Below, one piece after another: positions 16,655-25,700 of a stretch of DNA of 43,295 nucleotides. Every line of letters starts with the position of its first letter. Position 1 is the first letter of the stretch. This stretch comes from CAYOHP01 sp964403795 [NCBI: uncultured bacterium] (lineage in GTDB: Bacteria > Muiribacteriota > UBA6191 > CAZXTJ01): assembly GCA_964403795.1 (NCBI GenBank), contig CAYOHP010000011.1, positions 363-43,657 of the forward strand. Reading direction: 5' to 3'. The notes under the pieces are model-generated. The model searched no databases, had not been told where the DNA came from, and saw only the letters and a program-made list of their open reading frames with translations. A program made the translations under genes and the position numbers.

Positions 16655-17980
16655 TCATCGGCCCTCTCCCGGTCCGTCGAGTCCGAGGCGCTTCAGCTTC
16701 TCGTAGAGGGTGGAGCGGGCGATCCCCAGCCGCCTGGCGGCCAGGCTCCGGTTGCCCCGTGCCGCTTCGAGGGCCCGGCGAATCGCCTCGGACTCCACGG
16801 CCTCCAGGTCGCTCGGGCCGGTGGGCATCGAGCCGGCGCCGTGGACCGCGCCCGCCGCCTCCGGGGTCCCGTCCCCGAGCCCGAGATCCGCGGCCTCCAC
16901 CAGGCGCCCGCCTGCCAACGCCGCGGCCCGTTCCACCGCGAAACGCAGCTGGCGCACGTTCCCGGGCCAGCCGTGGGTGAGGACCGCCTGGCGGGCCCAC
17001 CGCGACATCCGGGCACCCGGCGGCAGGAAGTGCTCGGCCAGCAGGGCTGCGTCCTCGCCCCGGTCGCGCAGCGCGGGGACCGTCACGGTCACCCCCGAGA
17101 GTCGATACCAGAGGTCGCGGCGGAAGCTCCCGGCCGCCACCATGGAGGCGAGGTCGCGGCTGGTGGCCGCCACCACCCGGACCGAGACGCGGCAGGGATC
17201 GTCCGAGCCCAGCGGCCGGACCTCCCCGGTCTCGAGCACCCGCAGCAGGGTCGGCTGCAGGGCCAGCGGCAGTTCCCCGAGTTCGTCGAGGAAGACCGTG
17301 CCCCCGTCGGCCCTGGCGAAGGCACCGGGTCGGTCCACCTCGGCACCCGTGAACGCCCCCCGCCGGTGCCCGAACAGCTCGGAGCGGAGGTGGTCCCCGG
17401 AGAGCAGGGTGCAGTCGACCACCTGGTACGGCCCCCCGGAGCGGGAGCTCCGGCTGTGCAGCGCCCGGGCCAGGCCTTCCTTGCCGGTCCCGGACTCGCC
17501 GAGCAGTAGCACCGAGAGGTCGAGCGGGGCCACCGTGGCGATCAGCCCGAACAGCTCCCGCATCGCCGGCGAGCGGCCGAGCAGGCCCTCGAAGCCCTCC
17601 GGACCCGCCTCGCCGACCGGGACCTCCGAGGTCTCGGCCCGGAACTCGAGCAGGCTGTCCCCGACCCGGATCCGGTCTCCGTCCGCCAGCTCCGCGTCCC
17701 CCACCCGGCGCGCCCCCAGGAAGGTCCCGGTCCGCGACCCGAGATCGCGCACCGCGTAGGCCTCGCCTCGGGTCTCGATCGCCAGGTGCCGGCGGGACAC
17801 CGCCGCGTCCTCGAGCCGGAGGTCGGCACCGGGGTCGCGCCCGATCACCAGGGGCACGTCCCCGAGCAGGCGCTCGGCACCCCGGGAGGGCCCCTCGACC
17901 ACCGCGATCCGGCCCTGGCGCAGCCGGATCCGCCGTCCCTCGCCCCGACCCAGGATGGCGCTGCGGGTTTCCTCGCTCAC
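16655..17980 (-). CDS. FHA-domain sigma-54-dependent transcriptional activator
   Basis: The 441-aa protein has three parts: an N-terminal FHA phosphothreonine-binding domain (about 25-112; GR at 47-48, SRRH at 62-65), a sigma-54 AAA+ domain (about 135-365) with Walker A GESGTGKE near 160, the sigma-54 contact loop GAFTGA at 208-213 and GGTVFLDELGELPL, and a C-terminal Fis-type helix-turn-helix (about 395-435, LAARRLGIARSTLYEKLKR). Such proteins open sigma-54 promoters and read phosphorylation through FHA. The FHA loop has SRTGT where many have STNGT. The GTG start at 17980 overlaps the kinase stop (GTGA, 4 nt), so kinase and activator are coupled. The open frame further upstream lies inside the kinase gene. 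Confidence 0.93.
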   Translation of the reverse strand: MSEETRSAILGRGEGRRIRLRQGRIAVVEGPSRGAERLLGDVPLVIGRDPGADLRLEDAAVSRRHLAIETRGEAYAVRDLGSRTGTFLGARRVGDAELADGDRIRVGDSLLEFRAETSEVPVGEAGPEGFEGLLGRSPAMRELFGLIATVAPLDLSVLLLGESGTGKEGLARALHSRSSRSGGPYQVVDCTLLSGDHLRSELFGHRRGAFTGAEVDRPGAFARADGGTVFLDELGELPLALQPTLLRVLETGEVRPLGSDDPCRVSVRVVAATSRDLASMVAAGSFRRDLWYRLSGVTVTVPALRDRGEDAALLAEHFLPPGARMSRWARQAVLTHGWPGNVRQLRFAVERAAALAGGRLVEAADLGLGDGTPEAAGAVHGAGSMPTGPSDLEAVESEAIRRALEAARGNRSLAARRLGIARSTLYEKLKRLGLDGPGEGR

Positions 17981-19647
17981 CGGTCGATCCCGTCGTCGAG
18001 CCGGTGGGCGGTGCCGTCGAGGGTCCTGAGGTAGAGGCCCGCCCGGTGGAGGACCGGGGCATCGGGCCCGACTTCCATCGCCAGCTCGGCCGCCACCCCG
18101 AGGCCGGGACGGGCCAGCGCCATGACGCGCCCGGGCCGCGCCAGCCACACATGGCCGGGCGTGAGTCCCAGCAGGCGGTCCCCGGTAGGTCCCGGGGGGC
18201 GCTCCCCGAGCGGCTGCAGCCTGTCGTCGAGCAGCACCAGCCCGAGGCCGTCGGCGCGCAGCGCGCTACCCCCGGGATCGGCGGCCAGCTCGACCCGCCC
18301 GGGGTTGGCACCGGAGGGCCAGACCTCGGTCCAGCCCCGCTCCCCGAGCACCCGCGAGGGATCCGGGCTCACCCCGGCCGCCACCACTGCGACCTCCAGG
18401 CTCCCGGTGGCCGGCTCGGGGCGCCGGATCGCCAGCAGGGTGCGGGACGGGTCGAGGTCGGCTCTGGCCACCACCCGGGCGCCCTCGCCGAGGCGCCGGC
18501 GGGCGGTGCGCACCACCGGGTCGGGGCCGTTCCCCGCGGCGTCGAGCGGGGCCGGGAAGGGCTCCCCGGGACCCAGGGCCAGGATCCTCGGTGCGTTCCC
18601 GCCTCCGCTGGCGGCGCCGAGGACGAGCCCGATCCCCAGAGCCAGCAACGGCACGCTCCATCCGGTTCGGGGGGAAGGCCTGGACGCGGCCCCCTCCGCT
18701 CCGGGAGGCGCTGCCCCGCCTGGCGCAGGCCCCCGGGGGGCCGAACTCATGACCGGGGCGAGCTCCTGGGTCATGGTAGCGGTGGCCCCACCCCCGGTCG
18801 TCTCCTCCCCGGCGCCGTCCCCGACCGGGACCGGGGCGAGGCGGATCCGGGAGAGCGCCTCCGCCACTCGCTCCGCGCTCTCGGGCCGGCGGGAGGGCTC
18901 GCTGGCGAGCAGGCCCTCGAGGAGGCGGACCAGATCGTCGGAGCCGAAGCGGGCGAGGTCCTTCCAGCGCACCGAGGCTCCCAGCGGTGTGACCGCGGGA
19001 CGGGCACCGAGCAGAAGTTCGACCGTCATCACCCCGAGTGCGAACAGGTCGGATCGCGGGGTGTGGGGGGCGCCCTTCAAGAGCTCGGGGGCAAGGTAGG
19101 CCAGCGTCCCCACCTGGTCGCCGGTGCGGGTCAGTTGCGAGGAAGCGGGTCCCCGTCCCAGCCCCAGGTCGGCGAGCTTGAAGGGCCCGTCGGCGCGTCG
19201 GAGCACGTTGGCCGGCTTCACGTCGCGGTGCACCACGCCGTTCGCATGCAGGAAGGAGAGGGCCCGGGCCACCGCCGCGGCGGCCTGCACGACCTCCTCG
19301 GGTGGCAACCGGCGGGACCCGGCGGAGGGCGAGAGGGAACCGCCCGCGAGCAGCTCCAGCACCAGGTAGTAGGGGGGCTCGTCGAGATGGGCGTCGAGCA
19401 GGGTCACGAGGTCGGGATGGGGGTTCCCGTCGAGCAGGGCCCACTCCCGGCGGAACCGGTCCAGGAAGCGCTCCGGGTCCTCCTTGCCGGGCAGCAACAC
19501 CTTCAGCGCCACCGCCGTCCCGGTCGGCTCCGAGAAGGCTTCCAGCACCTCGCCCGAGAAGCCCCTCCCCAGCACCCGCAGCAGCCGGAAGCCCTCACCC
19601 TCGAGGTGGCGGAGGGTCTCGGCCGGGATCCGGGTCTCGCCCTGCAT
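17977..19647 (-). CDS. Transmembrane Ser/Thr protein kinase (Hanks type)
   Basis: The 556-aa product has a kinase domain at about 20-275: glycine loop GRGFSG at 27-32, catalytic Lys49 in VALKV, the loop HRDVKPANV with H140 and D142, and a metal-binding DLG (D160) in place of DFG, followed by LAPELLKG. After a Pro/Ala-rich juxtamembrane stretch, one transmembrane helix spans about 330-350, and the remaining 200 residues should be outside the cytoplasm; they look beta-rich and may be a sensor. The substrate is probably the FHA activator encoded next, with a 4-nt overlap, or a protein it reads. The ATG at 19647 has no Shine-Dalgarno but TACACT lies 7 nt upstream. Confidence 0.93.
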   Translation of the reverse strand: MQGETRIPAETLRHLEGEGFRLLRVLGRGFSGEVLEAFSEPTGTAVALKVLLPGKEDPERFLDRFRREWALLDGNPHPDLVTLLDAHLDEPPYYLVLELLAGGSLSPSAGSRRLPPEEVVQAAAAVARALSFLHANGVVHRDVKPANVLRRADGPFKLADLGLGRGPASSQLTRTGDQVGTLAYLAPELLKGAPHTPRSDLFALGVMTVELLLGARPAVTPLGASVRWKDLARFGSDDLVRLLEGLLASEPSRRPESAERVAEALSRIRLAPVPVGDGAGEETTGGGATATMTQELAPVMSSAPRGPAPGGAAPPGAEGAASRPSPRTGWSVPLLALGIGLVLGAASGGGNAPRILALGPGEPFPAPLDAAGNGPDPVVRTARRRLGEGARVVARADLDPSRTLLAIRRPEPATGSLEVAVVAAGVSPDPSRVLGERGWTEVWPSGANPGRVELAADPGGSALRADGLGLVLLDDRLQPLGERPPGPTGDRLLGLTPGHVWLARPGRVMALARPGLGVAAELAMEVGPDAPVLHRAGLYLRTLDGTAHRLDDGIDR

Positions 19648-19654
19648 GGGGACG

Positions 19655-19660
19655 AGTGTA
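19655..19660 (-). promoter_or_regulatory. Candidate -10 element (TACACT) for a leaderless kinase transcript
   Basis: On the minus strand TACACT is followed by CGTCCCC (7 nt) and the ATG at 19647. Within the context GTTACACT. No -35 match at 16-18 nt. There is no ribosome-binding site between it and the start. Confidence 0.45.
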
Positions 19661-19704
19661 ACGGCTCCTTGCGTCCCCCCGGGCGCCTCCCGGAGGTCGC
19701 AGGC

Positions 19705-22700
19705 TCAGGCGGCCCGGTGGTTCCGTGCCGGGTGGTCCGCGGCCTTCCGGGCGACGGTCCCGGTGCGTCGCGGCCTCCGCCCGCGGCGCCGCCCCAGGAA
19801 CGGCAGCGCCAGGAGCGCCAGCGGTGCCAGGGAGGCCGGGGAACCTCCGGCTTCCGCCTGGAGGAGCACGGAGCATCCCCCTCCACGGCCTCCCGCCATG
19901 TCCGGCGAAGCGGCCGCCGCCAGCGCCTGGGCCTGTACCTCGACCCCGAAGGCAGAGCCCAGGCCGCCGACGAGCAGGGTGCGCACCGCGTAGTAGGGAG
20001 CCGCCGATCCCCCCGGGACTCCTTCGGGAAACGAGTCGGTGAACCGGGTGGTCTGGACCGTGCCGACCAGCTGGTAGGGCGAGGAGCCCAATCGTCGGTA
20101 CACCTCGTAGCCCCAGATCCCGGTACTGGTGCTGCGGGTCCAGGTCAGGTCCAGGGTCTTGGGACCCGTCAGGGTCACCTTGAGACCGGAGGGGGGCTTG
20201 GGACTCGGGACCTTGAGGCGGGTGGCGGGGTCCCCCAGCAGGTTGAAGGCCCGGCTCAGCCGTTCAGGGTCCGAGGTCTGGGCGAGGTAGAGGGCCAGTG
20301 CCCGTCGCTGGGCATCGCCGAGGCGCCAGCGGCTCTCGGTGAAGAGGGCCCGCATCCAGCTCCGGTGGAGGAGGTCCTTGGCGGCCGCCGAGCTCTGGAC
20401 CCCCGAACCGAGGTAGGCGATGGCGCCGCCCCCGGGGTTCAGGACCAGGGCCTCGGCCAGCGAGCGGTCGGCGCCCCCGGCCTGGGGAACCGAGACGAAG
20501 TACCCGTCGTTGCAGGTGAAGGAGAGGATCAGGGGCGCCCGGCTCCCGTTGGCGAGCGAAGCCGCCCGGGCCGAGTCCAGGGAGGGGAGGGTGGTGTCGG
20601 CCCAGAGGTTGAAGGCGCCGTGGCCCACGAACTGGACCAGCAGGGCCCCGTTCTCGAGACCCGCATGGAGGGCGGACCGGTAGGCCGCGGCCGACGGGAA
20701 GGTGTCGGTGTCGGAGCGGTGGTAGCGCTGGATGCCGAGGCCCGGGGGCAGGGAACCGAGGGCCTCCTCGGAGTACTCGACGAACTGGGGCTCGCCGTCA
20801 TCGGAGACGACCTGGACCCCATGGGTCCAGGCCCCTAGGGCCGAGGTCTCGTAGGCGACGATCTTGGCGACCACGCCGGCGAGTTCCGAGGCGCTCGAGG
20901 CGGGGATCCGACCGACGGCGACCTCCGGGACGTCGTCGCCACTCCGTAGCTTCCCGTAGTGGAGGTCATGGGCCGACTCGCTCCCGTAGAAATCGGGACC
21001 CGAGTACTCGAGCCGGGTCGGCACACCCAGGGAGGGCGCGGCGTCCCAGAGTCCCAGGAAGGTCCCCGGATGCCGGCGCGGGTTCACATGGGTGTCGCCG
21101 GCCAGCAGCAGGTAGTCAGGACGGAGCGCCCACCGCCGGTCGGCGTGGTCCATCAGTCGCCGGATGGTGCTGGCCTGGACCACCCCGTCGGTGAATTCGT
21201 CGGCTGCCGACTCGATCGAGACCACCATGGGGCGCAGCCCCTGGGTCTGGCGCAGTGCGACCAGCGGAGCTAGGCTCGCCTCCCACCCGGAGGGCACGAT
21301 CGCCAGCCAGCCGGCAGCGTTCGAGGCGGAGCGCAGATCGACCCGGGGTGCGGGCGACACGATCGTCTGGGCGATCCCCAGGGTTCCTGCCGGGGAGAAG
21401 GCCAGGACCTCGGTGGGCGCGGTCGGCGAACGGGCGACCTCGATCGCGTAGGGGCCGGATCCCGAGACCGTGGAGTTCCCGATCCAGCGGGGCTGCCAGG
21501 GGTCGGTGACGTCGAGGGCCGTGAGATCGGGAGAACCGAAGCCCTCGACCCGCGCCGGGGTGGTCCCGGCCGGGGCCCGGAAGGCGAGGGCATCCCCGAG
21601 GGCGTCGAGCAGGCGGCCGTAGCGCAGGGTCACGTCCTTGAGGACCAGGAACTCCCCCCGAGGCGAGGGAGGCAGGCCGTCGAGCGAGCAGCGCAGGACC
21701 ACCTCGTGGTTGCCCGCGGCCAGCGACCCGGGCTGGAGGGCCACCGTGGCCTGGAGGAACCCGTCCCCGTCGCGGAAATCGTCGATCACGGTGCGGCCGT
21801 CCAGGAGCACCTGGAAGTGATGGTCCGGGCTGCCTTCCCGGGAAAGGGGCGCTCCGAAGGAGACCACCAGTTCGGGGCGATGCCCGGGGTCGGCGGAGCC
21901 CGGGCTGGTCACGGGGACCGCCAGGGGAAGGGTGCCCGCGGTCCCGGGGAACGCCCATCGGGAGGGAGCGGCGACGAAGCGGTCCTCCTCGGGCTTCCCG
22001 GGCAGGGGGGCGTAGTAGTACTCGCGCAGCCGGATCGTCTCGCTGTGCCGGTACTCCCGTTGGGGTGCACCCGCCAGGGATGACGGGAAGCCGGCCTCGG
22101 CCCAGCGCAGTCCGGGCGCGGATCCCAGCAGGAGATGGAAGCCCTCGCCCGCGGCGTAGCGGTTGCCCTGGCCGGGGGAATAGAGGAAGAGTTCGTCCTC
22201 CGGATCGAAGACGCCGTCCTCCTCGCCCCGGATGCGGATGGCGACGGGTCGTCCTCCGTGATGGACCGACAGGTTGCGGGGGTCCAGGCCCGGGAGGGGG
22301 ATTCCCGCGGCCGCCAGGTCGCTGCCCGTGAACCGGTACATCCCGGCCTTCAGGGTGTGGATCCGGAACACGGTGCCCGCCGGGACCGAGGAGAGTCCCG
22401 GGTCGCTGGCCGGGCTCAAGGAGAACGCGGCCAGGGTCGGGCCGTCCCGGTCCGCCCGTACCCGGATCCGACGATGGAAGCGCAGCTTCCGGGACGCGTG
22501 GTCGTAGGCCAGGGGTTGGAGCCACAGGTGGGCGGACGACTCGGGATCCGGGGCCGGGATGGTGGCCGAGGCCTCGGCCGGGTACCAGGCGGGAGGGTCC
22601 TGGTAGAAGGCAGGATCGCACCGGTAGCCCTGGAGCAGGTTGTTGCCGGATTCCACGGGCATCGGATAGGGAACCGGACCGATCTCCCGCTCCGCCAGGA

Positions 22701-25700
22701 TCTCGGTCTCGACCTCCAGCACCGTGACCCGGCCGAGCCCCGGCGGGAGCAGCCACCCGACCCTCGGGAGTTCGGGATGACCTTCCCGCTCGGTGGCGCC
22801 CGCCAGGATCCCCGCGAGTCGCGGGTAGGTCATGGCGCGTCCCTCGACCTCCCGGATCCGTTCCTCGAACCCCCACAGCACGAGTTCGAGGACCTGGTGG
22901 TCGGGTCCCTCCTCGAGGATCCGGATCCCCTGCGGGGGAGGGGTGCTCCCATGGGGTCGGCTCCTCGCCGGTCCCGGGTAGGCCGGATCGGCGACCCCGG
23001 GGTCGCGACCGACGGCGATCTCCAGGCCGGTGGGCATGCCGTCGCCATCGGGATCGGTGCCTGCGTCGCGGGGATCCGCATCCGAGAGGCCCAGGGCGTG
23101 CTCGCGATCGAAGGGGATGCCGTCACCGTCGCGGTCCACGGAAACCGGTCCGTGCAGGGACTGGCCTCCGAGTGCGTCATGGTCGGTCAGTCGGTACCAG
23201 AGCGGGCCATCCGCGGGGGCATCGGGATCGAGACGGTCATAGGCTCGGCGTCCCTGGAAGCTCCCGACGCCCGGGATCATGCAGCAACCCACCGGCTCCC
23301 AGGGGCCGTCCATCGAGGTGGACCGCTCGAGGGTGAATCCGAGGTTCTGGAACTCCGAGAACGTCGCCCATCGCACCCGGACCCCGGTCCCCTCGCCGAC
23401 GGCGGTGAGTTCCCCGAGTCGCACCGAGGTGGTGGAGAGCACGTTGGTGACCACCGTGAAGGGGTCGAACAGCGCACTGTTCACGGTGCTCCGTGCCGTC
23501 ACGGTCGCGGTGTTGGTGTCGCCGTCGAGGACCGGGGGATCGGGCGGGATCTGGACCCGGACCAGGATCCGCATGCTGGTCCCGGGCTGCATCACGCCCG
23601 TATCGACGGTGGCGGCGCCCCCGGTGTCGGTGAGCACCGTGTCGAGCCCGGGGTCGAAGCTGCCGTCGCCGTCGAGGTCCCGGATGAAGGAGATGTTGGC
23701 CGTCCAGTCGGGGTTGGTGGAGGGCCGGCTGCTCGAAGAGACGAAGCTCAGCTCCATGGTGTCGGGCGAGGCGCCCGTGTTGGTGATGATGGCGGGGTAG
23801 TAGAGGACGTCCCCCTGGTTCCCCCAGAAGGTGCTGTCCGGACCGGCCGTGACCCCGGGCGCCGCCACCTGGACCTGGACCACGTTGGAGGGGACCTGGC
23901 ACGCGAGGTCGGTGGATTCCGCCAGGTTGGTGATCACGTCCCCACTGGGGGTCCCGGCGTTCACGGTGGTCTGGAACGAGACGGTGCGGACCGGGTCGAA
24001 AGGGATCAGGGTCCCGAGGTTCCAGGTCACCGTGCCGCTCCCGAAGCTGCCCCCTCCCGTGATGCTCCCTCCGACCAGGGTGGACTTGGTGAAGATGTCG
24101 AAACCCGGGAGCGGGTCCTGGAGCACCACGCTCTGGGCCGGGGCGGCCCCGATGTTCTGGATCTCCAGCGTCCAGGTGATGGTGCCGCCCTGGACCTGGG
24201 TCAGCACGCTCGCCGATTTCACGATCCGTACGTTGATCGTAGGGAGCGTGACGAGGTTCGAGGGGATCACGGTGGCCCCGGTCTGCGTCGAGGTGACCTG
24301 GGCCCGCCCCGTGACCGAGGCCCCGGCGGGGACGAACTGGGAGACCCGGGTGTCGAACCGGAGCAGGAAGCTGGTCGAGGGAGCCAGGGTCGCCCGGGTG
24401 AAACGCAGGTGGGTCACCGGGCTGGAGGCGGGCGGCTCCGTGCCCACGTAGCTGGTTCCGCCGTTGGTCGAGTACTCGATCGTCCACCCGGCGGGGGCGC
24501 TGGCGGTCCCCAGCTCGTAGTCCGAGTCGGTGGGGATGGGCTGGACCACCACCACGTTGGTGAAGGAGCTGACGGCGTTCAGGTTGGTCACCTGGAGGTC
24601 CCACCGGATGCGGCGCCGCGGGCAGGCGAAGGGCAGGTTGGCGGAGAGCGAGATCTGGAGGTCGGTGACGATGGTCTCGGTGATATTGGTGGTCCGGACC
24701 GTGGTCTGGTCGTTGGCGAGGAAGGCGAAGTTGCGGATCACCGTGTTGGCCGGGGTACCCGCGTTCACCCGCACCGTGAACGCCGCGGTCGTCGACGAGG
24801 CGGCTGCCACGGCCCCCTTCAGGAAGCGGATGTGGGTGACGGTGGCGTCGACGGTTCCCGGGGCGCCGGCGGGGACGTAGGCGAAGGTCGAACCGTTGTC
24901 GTTGGAGAGCTGCACCTGGGCGGGAGGAGAGCCGGAGCCCACCACGTAGCCGGTGTTGGCGGGGATGCGGTCGGTGAGCACCACGTTGGTGGCGCCTGCC
25001 CCGCCATGGTTGTAGATCTGGAAATCGAAGGGGATGTCCTGGCCCGCCGAGACGCTTCCCGGGGCGTTCTTGATTGGCTGGAAGACCGGGGTCCGGATCA
25101 GGGTCTCGACCGGGTTCGAGTCGATCACCCGGATGCCGTTCACGAGCCCGGAGGCGAGGTTGGGGATGGGAGTCAGGTCGAAGGGGACCTGGTTCACGGT
25201 GACCTGGTAGGTGAGGGTCCCGGTGCCCGAACCGGCCAGGCTCCCGATGCTCCAGGTGATGGACTTGGCGGCCGTGCTCACGGTGGCGCCGACCGAGGGC
25301 GAGGAGGAGATCGAGCCGCCCACCAGGGTCGTGAAGGCCGGGATCGGCGCGATCACCGAGACCGGGTTCAGGGCGTTCCCGCTCAGGTTGGTGTAGGTGA
25401 GGGTGTAGGTCAGGACCTCGCCGACCTGGGCCTGGGCCTTGTCGACCGCCAGCTGCAGGCGCAGGGCGTTGTAGAAGACCCGGGCGGTGTCCTCGCCGCT
25501 GAAGGGGAAGCCCTGGAACTCCCCCGAGGCTCGCCCCACGTTGTCGACCGCAGAGGGGGGCGTAGCTCCGGTCTCGGTGATGGTGATCCCGTCGACGAAG
25601 AAGCGCTGGGCGCCTCCCCCCGGCGTGGTCCCGGCGTCGTCGATCACGAGGTTGTCGATCAGGAGCTGGTCGCCCGCGTCGTTCTGGGCATCCCCGGTGA

